Below are positions 45,461 to 54,704 of a stretch of 64,000 bases of DNA, in pieces. Within the stretch, counting starts at the first letter, position 1. Each line of letters begins with the position of its first letter. Origin of the DNA: Bacteroidota bacterium (lineage in GTDB: Bacteria > Bacteroidota > Bacteroidia > UKL13-3); assembly GCA_947464275.1 (NCBI GenBank), contig CANHVU010000009.1, positions 1-64,000 on the forward strand, in the 5' to 3' direction. The notes under the pieces are model-generated. The model was given only the letters and a program-made list of their open reading frames with translations, made no database searches and was not told the DNA's origin. The position numbers and the translations under genes were made by a program.

Positions 45461-46702
45461 TTACGCTTTCTGTTCCCAAACTTGAACTAACTCCACCAAT
45501 ACATCTACTGCGCATTGCATATCTTGCACACTCACATATTCTTGCTTGCTATGAATGGCCATTTCGCCAGTAAAAATATTAGGACAAGGCAAACCCATAA
45601 ACGAAAGTCTTGAACCATCAGTTCCACCTCTAATATTGGTTTTTACTAAATTTAAACCAGCGCGTGTATAAGCCTCTTCAGCATTGGCCATTACTTGAGG
45701 GTATTGGTCTAAAATTTCTTTCATGTTGCGGTATTGTTCAGTTACTTTAATTTCATAAGTAGCACCTTCAAACTTAGCAACTGTTTGCTGAGCCAATTGA
45801 GCTAACAAAGCTTCGTGTACTTTTAATTGCGCAGTATCAAAATCACGAACAATAAATCCAACTGTAGCTTTCTCAACCGTTCCTTCTATTGAAACAGGAT
45901 GAACAAAACCTTGGTAACCATCAGTTTTTTCAGGACACATGGTATTGGTTGGTAACAATGTAGTAAAATACGATGCTGCTTTTATAGCACTTACCATTTT
46001 ATTTTTAGCATAACCAGGATGAGCACTAATGCCATGAAAAATTACTTTACAACCATCAGCACTAAAGGTTTCGCCTTCTAAATGCCCGCGTTCGCCACCA
46101 TCTAAGGTATAACCAAAATCTGCATTTAGTTTTTTCATATCAATTTTATCAACCCCCTGCCCTATTTCTTCATCAGGTGTAAACAATATTCTAATATCAC
46201 CATGTTTAATTTCGGGATGAGCTAAAAGTAATTGTGCCAAATCCATAATAATTGCCACACCCGCTTTATCATCGGCACCTAATAACGTTAAACCACTAGC
46301 AGTGATAATATCATCGCCAATTCTTTCTTGTAAATAAATATGGTTTTTAGCCGATAGCACTACCGAATTATCATCAGGCATAACTAAATCGCTTCCATTC
46401 CAATTTTTATGTAAAATAGGTTTTACATTGGTTCCACTACAATCAGGACTGGTATCTACATGCGAACAAAAACATATTACCGGAACTTTTTTATCAGTGT
46501 TAGAAGGTATAGTAGCATATACATAACCAAATTCATCTGTTTCTGCATTTAAGCCCAATGCAATTAATTCATTGCATAAAAGTCGGCTTAAATCTTTTTG
46601 TTTTTCACTACTAGGATTTGAAGTGCTGTTAGGGTCGGCAGTGGTATCAATTTGCACATAGCGCATCAATCTTTCGGCTACGGTATAATTATAATTTTTC
46701 AT
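45461..46702 (-). CDS. pepT: Peptidase T (tripeptide aminopeptidase)
   Basis: A dizinc M20 aminopeptidase that removes the N-terminal residue from tripeptides in the cytoplasm; 413 residues from the ATG at 46702. Visible parts: VPVICFCSHVDTSPDC (zinc H and catalytic D), LLGADDKAGVAIIMDL (zinc D), TPDEEIGQGVDKID (catalytic E and zinc ligand), and NIRGGTDGSRLSFMGLPCPN near the end. The family starts just before RLMRYVQIDT, so the 44 extra codons of the longer frame are rejected. Confidence 0.94.
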   Translation of the reverse strand: MKNYNYTVAERLMRYVQIDTTADPNSTSNPSSEKQKDLSRLLCNELIALGLNAETDEFGYVYATIPSNTDKKVPVICFCSHVDTSPDCSGTNVKPILHKNWNGSDLVMPDDNSVVLSAKNHIYLQERIGDDIITASGLTLLGADDKAGVAIIMDLAQLLLAHPEIKHGDIRILFTPDEEIGQGVDKIDMKKLNADFGYTLDGGERGHLEGETFSADGCKVIFHGISAHPGYAKNKMVSAIKAASYFTTLLPTNTMCPEKTDGYQGFVHPVSIEGTVEKATVGFIVRDFDTAQLKVHEALLAQLAQQTVAKFEGATYEIKVTEQYRNMKEILDQYPQVMANAEEAYTRAGLNLVKTNIRGGTDGSRLSFMGLPCPNIFTGEMAIHSKQEYVSVQDMQCAVDVLVELVQVWEQKA

Positions 46703-46914
46703 TGTACAATAATTGTAAATTAAACTGACGAATTGCACTAAAATTTTAGTGGCACCATGATATTTTAGTATTAAACATTTACTTAATTGTGTTAAAAGGA
46801 AAATTTCCAGACCTCCATTAAAATTAAAATACACTCATAATGAGGTTGTTTCAAAATTATTAAAATAAATTATGACGAAAATTTGATAATATGACTTTTG
46901 TTAGTAAATTTGAT

Positions 46915-46922
46915 TAAACAAT
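46915..46922 (+). promoter_or_regulatory. -7 element upstream of the ECF sigma gene
   Basis: TAAATTTG fits TAnnTTTG. The -33 TTTG is not at the ideal distance, so support is moderate; the leader would be about 85-95 nt. Confidence 0.4.
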
Positions 46923-47023
46923 AAAACTAAAATTCATCGCCTATAAAGTATAAACCTTTACACTAACCAATTAATTATAACTGTTTGCTAAAAAAACTAC
47001 TGAACCAATTAATGCTTACAATT

Positions 47024-47641
47024 ATGCAAACCTCAAAAGTTAGTGACGATGAATTGATACTGATGTATCTTAATGGCGATGTGCGTAGTTTCGAAACATT
47101 GCTAAGAAGGCATAAAAATGCCGGCTTTTCAATCATTTTACAAAAAGTAAAACATAGAGATGTTGCGGAAGAAATTTTCCAAAATGTTTTTATCAAAATT
47201 ATTGAAGTTTTAAACGATGGCCGTTATACCGAAACAGGAAGGTTTAAACAGTATTTAATGCGCTTATGCAATAACTTTTCAATTGATTATTTGCGCAAAA
47301 ACGCCAAAAAGAAAGAGTTTCTTTTCTCTAACTTTATGAGCACCGATGCTGAAGACGAAAGCTACTCGTATTTTGACAATTATGCAGACGAAAAAGTACG
47401 CGCTCCTTTCGAAGATTTTGAAGCTGAAAAAGAAGCTACACTTTTACGTAGTTTAATTTTACAATTACCTACTGAACAACAAGAAGTGATTATTTTAAAA
47501 CATTGGGGCAATTTAAAATTCAGAGAAATAGCCGATCAAATTGGCGAAAATATCAATACCGTTCAAGGTAGATTTAGATACGGAATTAAAAAATTGAAAG
47601 AGCTAATTAAACAGCATCAAATTGAAATTTCATTGAATTAA
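47024..47641 (+). CDS. ECF-type RNA polymerase sigma factor
   Basis: About 205 residues. Region 2 (SDDELILMYLNGDVRSFETLLRRH...AEEIFQNVFIKII...FKQYLMRLCNNFSIDYLRK) and region 4 (LPTEQQEVIILKHWGNLKFREIADQIGENINTVQGRFRYGIKKLKEL) are both clear, joined by an acidic linker. ATG codons at 47012 and 47024 and a TTG at 46985 are all possible; 47024 puts the family start in the usual place. No anti-sigma factor is adjacent. The DUF4294 gene follows after 35 bp, but with its own promoter-like sequence. Confidence 0.9.
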   Translation: MQTSKVSDDELILMYLNGDVRSFETLLRRHKNAGFSIILQKVKHRDVAEEIFQNVFIKIIEVLNDGRYTETGRFKQYLMRLCNNFSIDYLRKNAKKKEFLFSNFMSTDAEDESYSYFDNYADEKVRAPFEDFEAEKEATLLRSLILQLPTEQQEVIILKHWGNLKFREIADQIGENINTVQGRFRYGIKKLKELIKQHQIEISLN

Positions 47642-47676
47642 AATACTTTTGGCATTATTTTTTCAATAATATTTTT

Positions 47677-48201
47677 ATGAAAATCAGAAACCTTTTTATT
47701 TACTTATTCCTATTTGGCTCAATAACTATTAAAGCTCAGGATACTTTAAAAAACGTTACCCTTCCTGACTTTATAGTTACTGCCCAAAAAGATCCTGAAT
47801 ACGAAAAAAAATACCAACGTTTGGTTTATAATGTAAAAAAAGCGCTTCCTTATGCAAAGTTAGCTGCTTTTAGGTACCAAATGTTGGAGCAAAACCTACA
47901 GCTTTTACCTACCGAAAAGGCTAGAAAGGCATATTTAAAGAAAACAGAAGCCAATATAAAAGACCAATTTATGGACGATTTGAAAGGCTTAACTGTAAGC
48001 CAAGGCAAAATACTAATTAAGCTAATTTATAGAGAAACAGGGCGAACAACATACGATTTATTAGAAACCTATAGAGGTAATTTTACAGCCTATTTTTGGC
48101 AAGGAATGACCAAGTTTTACGGAGGGAATTTAAAAGATGAATATAACCCAATAGAAGATTGGCAAATAGAGCAAATAATAAAACAGTTAGGCTTTGAATA
48201 A
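47677..48201 (+). CDS. DUF4294 family secreted protein
   Basis: A 174-residue protein with a signal peptide (LFIYLFLFGSITIKAQ). The body matches DUF4294: LVYNVKKALPYAKLAAFRYQMLEQNLQLL, KDQFMDDLKGLTVSQGKILIKLIYRETGRTTYDLLETYRGN and a C-terminal NPIEDWQIEQII. The family is Bacteroidota-specific and its function is unknown. A TACTTTTG element at 47644-47651 may drive it separately from the sigma gene. Confidence 0.85.
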   Translation: MKIRNLFIYLFLFGSITIKAQDTLKNVTLPDFIVTAQKDPEYEKKYQRLVYNVKKALPYAKLAAFRYQMLEQNLQLLPTEKARKAYLKKTEANIKDQFMDDLKGLTVSQGKILIKLIYRETGRTTYDLLETYRGNFTAYFWQGMTKFYGGNLKDEYNPIEDWQIEQIIKQLGFE

Positions 48202-48252
48202 TTAAATAATTTGCAAGCTTAACGAACTAATTTATTTTAACACTTTGCCCCT

Positions 48253-50151
48253 TTATTGAAAGGCATTTCCTAATTTTCTGCTACTAAGTTTTAGTTCTAT
48301 TTCAGTTAAAGATTCAGGATATTCAATGGTTGAGGGGATGTTATAGGCCAATCCATCTGCAATATGCCTAATGGTTTTGCGTAAAATTTTCCCCGATCGA
48401 GTTTTAGGTAAACGCTTTACTACAACAGCATTTTTAAATACAGCCACAGCACCAATTTTTTCTCTAATTAAAGCCACCAATTCGTTTTCCAATATTTCTT
48501 CAATACATTCAATACCATCTTTTATTACTACCAAGGCAATAGGTCTTTGTCCCCTTAATTCATCGGCAATTCCAAGCACAGCACATTCAGCTACACTTGG
48601 ATGTGCAGCAATTAATTCTTCCATTTCTCCCGTGCTTAATCTATGGCCAGCTACATTTATCACATCGTCTATCCTTCCCATTATATAAAAATAGCCATCT
48701 TCATCTTTATAACCGCCATCTCCAGTTAAGTAATATCCTAAAAAATGCTCTAAATAACCTTTTCTAAAACGCTCATCGTTGTTCCATAAAGTGGGTAAAC
48801 ATCCAGGAGGTAATGGTAGTTGAATGGTAACAAATCCTTCTTGGTTTGGTCCTAGTTTTTCGCCTTCTTCTGAAAGTATTTGAATATCGTATCCGCATAC
48901 TGGTAATCCTGCTGAACCTGATTTAGCCTCAAATTGTTCTACTCCCATCATAATGCCAATCATAGGCCAGCCACTTTCGGTTTGCCACCAATGGTCAATT
49001 ACTGGTTTTTGTAATAAGTTTTTTATCCAACTAAAAGTTGCAGGGTCTAATCTTTCACCAGCTAAAAATAAGGTTCTTAGCGATGACAAATCGTATTGTT
49101 TTAAAATTATACCTTCATCATCTTCCTTCTTTATGGCTCTTATGGCTGTTGGAGCGGTAAACATTAAGTTAACTTTATGTTGTTCAATTACACGCCAAAA
49201 GCCTCCACTATCTGGTGTTTTTACTGGTTTTCCTTCGTATAAAACAGTGGCACATCCATTTAATAATGGTCCATAAACTATATAACTATGACCTACTACC
49301 CAACCCACATCGCTAGCTGCCCAAAACACATCACTTTCTTTGGCATTGTAAAAATGGGTCATGCTAAATTTAAGGGCAGTGGCATAACCTCCTGTATCTC
49401 TCACTATTCCTTTTGGCGTTCCTGTGGTTCCCGAAGTGTAAAGAATATAAAGCGGATGTGTAGCTTCAACCGCGACAAAGTTAACAGGTTCCGATTGGTT
49501 TATTAGTGTTTCAAAATCAATTTCGTTAGCATGATTGATGGTGTCATTACCATTTGTTCTCCTATATAAAATGGTATAACTTGGTTTGTGGTTTGCTTCA
49601 TCGATGGCTTTATCCACTAAATGTTTGTAATGAATCACTTTATCTACTTCTAAACCATACGAAGCAGTTACAATAGCTTTAGGCTTTGCATCGTCTATGC
49701 GCATGGCCAATTCATGAGGAGCAAAACCACCAAAAACAACTGAGTGTATAGCACCTATTCTAGCACAAGCCAACATAGCAATTACTGCTTGCGGAATCAT
49801 GGGCATATAAATTACCACAGTATCGCCTTTGGTTATGCCTAATTTTGTTAAGCCTCCAGCAAATTTTGAAACTAAATGGGTTAGTTCATTGTAGGTAAAA
49901 TGTTGAACAATTAAAGTAACAGGTGAATCGTAAATTAATGCTACTTCATTACCTCTGCCTGCTGCTATATGATCATCTAAACAAAGTGCCGACATGTTAA
50001 GTTCTCCATCGGTAAACCATTGGTAAAAGCCTTTTTCGTTAACTGATAAAGTATTAGTTGGATGCTTTAGCCAATTTATTGCTGTGGCTTGTTTAGCCCA
50101 AAATGCTTCTTTATGGTTTATGCTATCTTGGTATAGTTCTGAGTATTTCAT
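48253..50151 (-). CDS. Propionyl/acetyl-CoA synthetase (PrpE-like)
   Basis: A 632-residue ANL-superfamily ligase that activates a short acid to acyl-AMP and acyl-CoA. Motifs: A3 P-loop YTSGTTGTPKGIVRDTGGYA near residue 237, WWQTESGWPM near 392, A7/A8 YYLTGDGGYKDEDGYFYIMGRIDDVINVAGHRLS near 479-513, and the acyl-lysine in LPKTRSGKILRKTIR near 599. The VRDTGGYATALKFSM context is closer to PrpE than to Acs. It would feed propionyl-CoA or acetyl-CoA metabolism. It is a single gene; prpBCD are not in the window. Confidence 0.87.
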   Translation of the reverse strand: MKYSELYQDSINHKEAFWAKQATAINWLKHPTNTLSVNEKGFYQWFTDGELNMSALCLDDHIAAGRGNEVALIYDSPVTLIVQHFTYNELTHLVSKFAGGLTKLGITKGDTVVIYMPMIPQAVIAMLACARIGAIHSVVFGGFAPHELAMRIDDAKPKAIVTASYGLEVDKVIHYKHLVDKAIDEANHKPSYTILYRRTNGNDTINHANEIDFETLINQSEPVNFVAVEATHPLYILYTSGTTGTPKGIVRDTGGYATALKFSMTHFYNAKESDVFWAASDVGWVVGHSYIVYGPLLNGCATVLYEGKPVKTPDSGGFWRVIEQHKVNLMFTAPTAIRAIKKEDDEGIILKQYDLSSLRTLFLAGERLDPATFSWIKNLLQKPVIDHWWQTESGWPMIGIMMGVEQFEAKSGSAGLPVCGYDIQILSEEGEKLGPNQEGFVTIQLPLPPGCLPTLWNNDERFRKGYLEHFLGYYLTGDGGYKDEDGYFYIMGRIDDVINVAGHRLSTGEMEELIAAHPSVAECAVLGIADELRGQRPIALVVIKDGIECIEEILENELVALIREKIGAVAVFKNAVVVKRLPKTRSGKILRKTIRHIADGLAYNIPSTIEYPESLTEIELKLSSRKLGNAFQ

Positions 50152-50306
50152 GAGTAAAAATTTTTTATAAAATTATTCATCTTTAATCATAAAAAATAGG
50201 TTTAGTATATCAATTTAGCAAGATTTTGGAAAAACTGAGTAAAATATAGAGTGTTGCTTTAGGGAATTGTCAATCAAAAAATAATAAAATCATTCATTCA
50301 AAGGTT

Positions 50307-50314
50307 TATATTTG
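50307..50314 (+). promoter_or_regulatory. -7 element of ettA; rules out the upstream TTG start
   Basis: TATATTTG (TAnnTTTG) predicts transcription start near 50321. The TTG at 50312 lies inside this element, so the ATG at 50342 must be the real start of ettA. Confidence 0.65.
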
Positions 50315-50341
50315 CCATCCTTATTTTTAAAAATAAAAAAC

Positions 50342-52015
50342 ATGTCAGATCATAAAATTATATTCTCCATGGCGGGTGTTAGCAAAACACATCCACCACA
50401 AAAACAAGTACTTAAAAACATTTACCTTTCGTTTTTCTATGGTGCCAAAATTGGTGTTTTAGGTTTAAATGGTTCAGGTAAATCAAGTTTATTAAAAATT
50501 ATTGCTGGAATTGATAAAAGTTTTCAAGGCGAAGTAGTTTTTGATAAAGATTATAAAATTGGTTTTTTAGAACAAGAACCAACTTTAGATGAAACCAAAA
50601 CCGTTGTAGAATGTGTGAAAGAAGGTGTTAAACACATCACAGATTTACTGGAAGAGTTTGAAGAAATTAACAACAAACTAGCCGACCCTAATTTGGATGG
50701 TGATGAAATGATGAAAATTTTGGATAGACAAGCTACCGTAATGGAATTGCTTGACCAAAACGATGCATGGGAGTTAGATACTAAATTAGAAAAGGCCATG
50801 GATGCATTGCGTTGCCCTGAGCCTGATCAAATGGTAAATGTACTATCGGGTGGAGAGCGCAGACGTGTAGCTTTATGCCGTTTGTTATTAAGCAATCCTG
50901 ATATTTTATTATTAGATGAGCCTACCAATCACTTAGATGCTGAAAGTGTAGATTGGTTAGAACAATATTTAAAAAACTTCCCTGGTACCGTTATAGCAGT
51001 AACGCATGATAGGTACTTCCTAGATAACGTGGCAGGTTGGATCTTAGAATTAGACCGTGGTGAAGGAATTCCTTGGAAAGGAAATTACAGCAGTTGGTTG
51101 GAACAAAAAGCTAACAGGTTAAAAGCCGAAGAAAAAGCCGAAGGCAAACGCGCAAAAGCTTTAGAACGTGAGTTAGATTGGGTTCGTCAAGGTGCTAAAG
51201 GTCGTCAAACAAAGCAAAAAGCACGTTTGAATGCTTACGACAGAATGTTGGGTGAAGATCAAAAAGAAAAAGAGCAAACATTAGAATTGTTTATTCCACC
51301 AGGACCTCGCTTAGGTGATGTAGTAATAGAAGCACAAGGTGTAAGTAAATCTTACGGAAATAAACTATTATATGAAAACCTTAATTTTAGTTTACCAAAA
51401 GGTGGAATTGTCGGAATAATAGGGCCTAATGGTGTGGGTAAAACTACTTTATTCCGAATGATGATGGGATTGGAACAACCTGATGCCGGAACATTTAAAG
51501 TAGGCGAGACAGTAAAAACAGCTTACGTTGACCAAAGCCATAAAGATTTATTGCCTGATAAAACTGTGTATGAAGTAATAAGCGGAGGCACAGATTTGAT
51601 TCAAGTTGGAACTCAGCAAGTAAATGCAAGAGCTTATGTTTCGAAGTTTAATTTTGGTGGAAGTGATCAAGGTAAAAAAGTTAGTGTACTTTCAGGTGGG
51701 GAGCGTAACCGCGTGCATTTAGCCATTACTTTAAAAGAAGGTGGAAACGTTTTGTTATTAGATGAGCCAACCAACGATATCGATGTAAATACATTGCGTG
51801 CATTGGAAGAAGCTATCGAAAACTTTGCAGGTTGTGTGGTAGTTATTTCCCATGATAGATGGTTTATTAACCGTATTGCAACCCATATTTTAGCTTTTGA
51901 AGGCAACTCGCAAGTGTATTTCTTTGAAGGCGATTATAGTGCTTATGAAGAGAATAAAAAGCAACGCTTAGGCGATTCTGCTCCTCATAGAGTTAGGTTT
52001 AAAAATATAAACTAA
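50342..52015 (+). CDS. ettA: Energy-dependent translational throttle protein EttA (ABC-F)
   Basis: A 557-residue ABC-F ATPase that binds the ribosomal E site and gates the first elongation steps by ATP/ADP status. The two ABC domains have Walker A GLNGSGKSSLLK and GPNGVGKTTLFR, signatures LSGGERRRVALCRLLL and LSGGERNRVHLAITL, and Walker B LLLDEPTNHLDA and LLLDEPTNDIDV. The arm insertion in domain 1 and the linker with DWVRQGAKGRQTKQKARL match EttA. It is a single gene with its own promoter and terminator. Confidence 0.94.
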   Translation: MSDHKIIFSMAGVSKTHPPQKQVLKNIYLSFFYGAKIGVLGLNGSGKSSLLKIIAGIDKSFQGEVVFDKDYKIGFLEQEPTLDETKTVVECVKEGVKHITDLLEEFEEINNKLADPNLDGDEMMKILDRQATVMELLDQNDAWELDTKLEKAMDALRCPEPDQMVNVLSGGERRRVALCRLLLSNPDILLLDEPTNHLDAESVDWLEQYLKNFPGTVIAVTHDRYFLDNVAGWILELDRGEGIPWKGNYSSWLEQKANRLKAEEKAEGKRAKALERELDWVRQGAKGRQTKQKARLNAYDRMLGEDQKEKEQTLELFIPPGPRLGDVVIEAQGVSKSYGNKLLYENLNFSLPKGGIVGIIGPNGVGKTTLFRMMMGLEQPDAGTFKVGETVKTAYVDQSHKDLLPDKTVYEVISGGTDLIQVGTQQVNARAYVSKFNFGGSDQGKKVSVLSGGERNRVHLAITLKEGGNVLLLDEPTNDIDVNTLRALEEAIENFAGCVVVISHDRWFINRIATHILAFEGNSQVYFFEGDYSAYEENKKQRLGDSAPHRVRFKNIN

Positions 52016-52098
52016 TAAAATTAAAAGCCTGTGCAATCAATGCAAGGCCAACTTCAAGTTTTAAGTTTTATTACATTTATACTTAAAGGACTTTCATA

Positions 52099-52134
52099 AA
52101 AAAACCGCTTTAACTAAAACTAAAGCGGTTTTTT
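52099..52134 (+). terminator. Terminator of ettA
   Basis: Perfect 14-bp arms (52099-52112, 52121-52134) with T-run, about 85 bp after the stop codon. Confidence 0.85.
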
Positions 52135-52170
52135 ATTTTAATCTCCTATTGAAAATCTTGAGTAAATAAA

Positions 52171-52201
52171 AAAGGCTTATAAGTTAAACTTATAAGCCTT
52201 T
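52171..52201 (-). terminator. Probable original tRNA-Phe terminator, now separated from its gene
   Basis: 15-bp arms (52171-52185, 52187-52201) with a one-base loop, and a T-run when read on the minus strand. It lies just outside the left att copy. In the uninterrupted chromosome it would stand directly behind tRNA-Phe. Confidence 0.6.
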
Positions 52202-52209
52202 GATTTAAG

Positions 52210-52223
52210 TGTGGTGTAGGAGG
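52210..52223. repeat. Left attachment-site copy (14 bp)
   Basis: TGTGGTGTAGGAGG, identical to 57107-57120, where it forms the 3' end of tRNA-Phe. The two copies enclose the integrase and its cargo. Confidence 0.8.
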
Positions 52224-52338
52224 TACTACAACAATTATATTTCAATAAATCAATTACTACCAATTCACACACAAATGTATTATAATTAGGCTTATATACA
52301 ATACTTTTGAAAGTAAACAAAAGTAATTGAAAGTAATT

Positions 52339-52365
52339 TTTGTTTCAGTATTGTTTCAGTATTAC
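52339..52365. repeat. Left copy of the 27-bp end repeat (two GTTTCAGTA motifs)
   Basis: Differs at two positions from 57027-57053, same orientation. The half-motif GTTTCAGTA occurs twice in each. Likely integrase arm-type binding site, or an excisionase site. Confidence 0.65.
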
Positions 52366-52390
52366 TATATTTGAAGAAAAATTTAAATAT

Positions 52391-53599
52391 ATGGCTATTA
52401 CCTATAAACCTGAAATAAACAGCAAACCTAAAAAAGATGGAACTTGTTTAATTATGCTTAGGATAACAGAAAACAGAAAAATTAAAAGAATTTCTACTGG
52501 TGTTTTTGTTAGCTTTAATGCATTTAACAAAGAAGCTAAAGAAGGTTACTGGATAAGAAAAAGCAATCCTAATCATAAAAAACTTAATTCAGATATTCAA
52601 GATTTTATTGATAAAGCAAAAAAAGCAAGTAAAACCATTGAAAAAAACAATCAAATTGTTTCAGCAAAAAGTATAATTAATGAAGTAAATAACAAAAATA
52701 CTGGCAGCTTTACAGATTACTTTAAGGCTAAACTTGAAACCTACCTTACAACTCATGCAGCTGGTTATTATAAGCACCTTAAATCAAAGCTAAACAACTT
52801 AAATGAATTTAATAGCAATATACTTTTTACAGAATTAAATGTTTCACTACTGAATAAATATGAAGTACACTTAAAGAAAAAAGGTTTGAATGATAATTCA
52901 GTTACTTCTAATTTAAGAGCAATAAGAACTATTTTATATGAAGCAATCAAAGAAGATTTATTTGAAGGAAAGAATCCTTTTACAAGTAAAACACTAAAAG
53001 AGTTTAAGACAAACAAAGAAAAACTTTCACTTGAAGAAATAAAGAAAATTGAAGGATTAGAACTTGAAGAAAATTCAATTCTTTGGAATGTGAAAAATTA
53101 TTTTCTGTTTGCCTATTATGCAGCTGGAATAAGAATTGGTGACTTCATGCAATTACAATGGAAAAACATTGTTGAAGATACTTTAATTTACAATATGGAT
53201 AAAACAGCTTCAGCACATGAAGTAGTATTGATTCCAAAAGCAAAAGCTATTCTTAAATTATACCAAACTAAAAATACTAATAGTGAAAATTATATTTTTC
53301 CAATTTTGAAAAATGAACTACTAAAAGCTGATAAACTAAAACTAAATTCAGCAATAAGTAGTAAGAATGCAGTAATAAATTTGAACTTAAAAAAAATAGC
53401 ATTGAAAGCTAAAATAAATAAGAATCTTACTTTTCATATAAGTAGACATTCATTTGCTGATATTCTTAGGCAACAAGATGTTTCAATTTATGATATTAAG
53501 GATTTACTAGGACATTCAGATATAAAAATTACTCAAAACTACTTGAAAAGTTTTGATAGAGATTCAGCAAACAAAGCACATAGTAAAGCAGTATTGTAG
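52391..53599 (+). CDS. Tyrosine recombinase (integrase) of the element
   Basis: A 402-residue site-specific recombinase. The N-terminus (MAITYKPEINSKPKKDGTCLI...KIKRISTGV) is the arm-binding domain typical of Bacteroidota integrases, then a SAM-like core-binding domain (about 100-195) and the catalytic domain. Catalytic residues are visible: R248 in AGIRIGD, H349 and R352 in HISRHS, H375 in LLGHSD, and nucleophile Y384. The ATG at 52391 gives the family start; the longer frame would run through the 27-bp repeat. All arginines use AGA/AGG. A terminator follows at 53647. Confidence 0.95.
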   Translation: MAITYKPEINSKPKKDGTCLIMLRITENRKIKRISTGVFVSFNAFNKEAKEGYWIRKSNPNHKKLNSDIQDFIDKAKKASKTIEKNNQIVSAKSIINEVNNKNTGSFTDYFKAKLETYLTTHAAGYYKHLKSKLNNLNEFNSNILFTELNVSLLNKYEVHLKKKGLNDNSVTSNLRAIRTILYEAIKEDLFEGKNPFTSKTLKEFKTNKEKLSLEEIKKIEGLELEENSILWNVKNYFLFAYYAAGIRIGDFMQLQWKNIVEDTLIYNMDKTASAHEVVLIPKAKAILKLYQTKNTNSENYIFPILKNELLKADKLKLNSAISSKNAVINLNLKKIALKAKINKNLTFHISRHSFADILRQQDVSIYDIKDLLGHSDIKITQNYLKSFDRDSANKAHSKAVL

Positions 53600-53609
53600 A
53601 TTAAGCAGA

Positions 53610-53625
53610 TAAGAAATCTTATCCA
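53610..53625. repeat. 16-bp motif TAAGAAATCTTATCCA, copy 1
   Basis: Identical to 55682-55697 (upstream of the small-terminase-like gene). The core is a dyad, so it is a candidate operator for a protein of the element. Confidence 0.6.
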
Positions 53626-53646
53626 TTTTTTAGCATAAATTATTTT

Positions 53647-53683
53647 AAAAAAGACCTTAGCAGAACTTGTTAAGGTCTTTTTT
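53647..53683 (+). terminator. Terminator of the integrase gene
   Basis: Perfect 13-bp arms (53647-53659 and 53671-53683), 11-base loop and a T-run. Confidence 0.85.
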
Positions 53684-53951
53684 TTGCTTTTAAATGAAAA
53701 TTAGTTTTCAACAAAAGTGTGAATACTTGATATACTATTAATAAACAAAGGGTGCAGAAGACATTTCAACAAGTTAGCCACTATCCATTGCACCAAATCA
53801 TTTAATACAGTCCTTTGCAAAGGGTATTTAGCTATAAATGAATGACAATCTATAAAGCAAATTAAATTTAATCTTATATTTTAAAGTAGGCTAATGTAAA
53901 TAGTTACAACTTTATAAAAATAGGAATATCAATTTTGAAAAATCTAAAATC

Positions 53952-54230
53952 ATGAATATAACAGCAATTGAAAAAGAAGAATTAGAAAAATTAACAAATG
54001 CAATCTTTGAAATAAAGGATTCACTTGTAAAAAGAGATGAAGAAGAATTTAGTTCTTCAATCATTGAATCAAAAAAGATTCCAAAACTATTAGGAATTAG
54101 CCCAAAAACATGGCAAAATTACAGAGATAAAGGAGTAATTCCATTTATTCAATTAGGTGCTAAAATTTGGGTGAAAAGAAGTGACATTGAAACTTTTTTA
54201 AACAATCACTATATTAATAAAACTGCTTAA
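53952..54230 (+). CDS. Excisionase-like helix-turn-helix protein
   Basis: A 92-residue protein with an N-terminal coiled helix (KEELEKLTNAIFEIKDSLVK) and an HTH_17/MerR-like domain: KIPKLLGISPKTWQNYRDKGVIPFIQLGAKIWVKRSDIETFL. This winged-helix pattern is shared by excisionases and small mobilisation regulators next to Bacteroidota integrases. It may direct excision together with the integrase, or act as a transcription factor. It starts an apparent operon with orf156 (2 bp apart) and the rep-like gene. Confidence 0.85.
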   Translation: MNITAIEKEELEKLTNAIFEIKDSLVKRDEEEFSSSIIESKKIPKLLGISPKTWQNYRDKGVIPFIQLGAKIWVKRSDIETFLNNHYINKTA

Positions 54231-54232
54231 AT

Positions 54233-54703
54233 ATGAATACTGAATTTATAAAATTAAAGCATGAAGTATTTACTTATCAATTAAAAGAAGGAACTAAAAG
54301 CAGTTACCTATTAATTGAAGGAAAGAAAAATTTATTTACTGAAAGATTATCTTTTTTACCATACAAAGGAAAGACTGGAATAAGGACTGCAAAATATCAA
54401 ATTGATGGATATTATAAGAAGAATGATTTAGGACTTTATAAGGCTTTAAATAGTGGTAAAATACATACTAAAATTATGAAAGCAGATGACTTTCCAATGT
54501 TTGTTGGTTGGGGTGAAATAGATGAAAGAAAAAATGTATATGATTTAATTATAATTTACAGTACTAACAATTGTAAAGAATCATTTGAAGTTCACCTATT
54601 TAAAGGATTAGCAAAGATTGAATTTCATAATGAAGTATTCAGCTATTTACAATCATTTATTAATAATAGAAGCACTTTTAATTCATTAAATGAAGTAGCA
54701 TAA
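54233..54703 (+). CDS. Element protein of unknown function (156 aa)
   Basis: I do not recognise this protein. It is a mixed alpha/beta protein without signal peptide or membrane span; lysine is frequent. A central stretch (KADDFPMFVGWGEIDERKNVYDLIIIYSTNN) is strand-rich and the end is helical. It lies 2 bp after the excisionase-like gene and 1 bp before the rep-like gene, so it is almost certainly co-translated with them. A replication accessory or single-strand-binding role would fit the place but is only a guess. Confidence 0.75.
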   Translation: MNTEFIKLKHEVFTYQLKEGTKSSYLLIEGKKNLFTERLSFLPYKGKTGIRTAKYQIDGYYKKNDLGLYKALNSGKIHTKIMKADDFPMFVGWGEIDERKNVYDLIIIYSTNNCKESFEVHLFKGLAKIEFHNEVFSYLQSFINNRSTFNSLNEVA

Positions 54704-54704
54704 T

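Larger units (their letters stand above)
53600..53951. other. Non-coding region of the element with inverted repeats
   Basis: These 352 bp between integrase and the excisionase-like gene have no credible gene. They contain GATAAGA-AA-TCTTATC (53608-53623), the integrase terminator, a GGTGCA/TGCACC pairing (53751-53756 with 53789-53794) and a 12-bp palindrome CCTTTGCAAAGG (53812-53823). A replication origin or control region is possible. Confidence 0.45.

Noticed and set aside
45402-45515. 38-codon extension of the small lipoprotein
   Set aside because: It would run through the pepT terminator hairpin and bury the lipobox signal peptide.
46703-46834. 44-codon extension of pepT
   Set aside because: No similarity to the family, and the ATG at 46702 gives the normal N-terminus.
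50312-50341. N-terminal extension of ettA from TTG
   Set aside because: The TTG lies inside a TATATTTG promoter element, and the family start is at the ATG at 50342.
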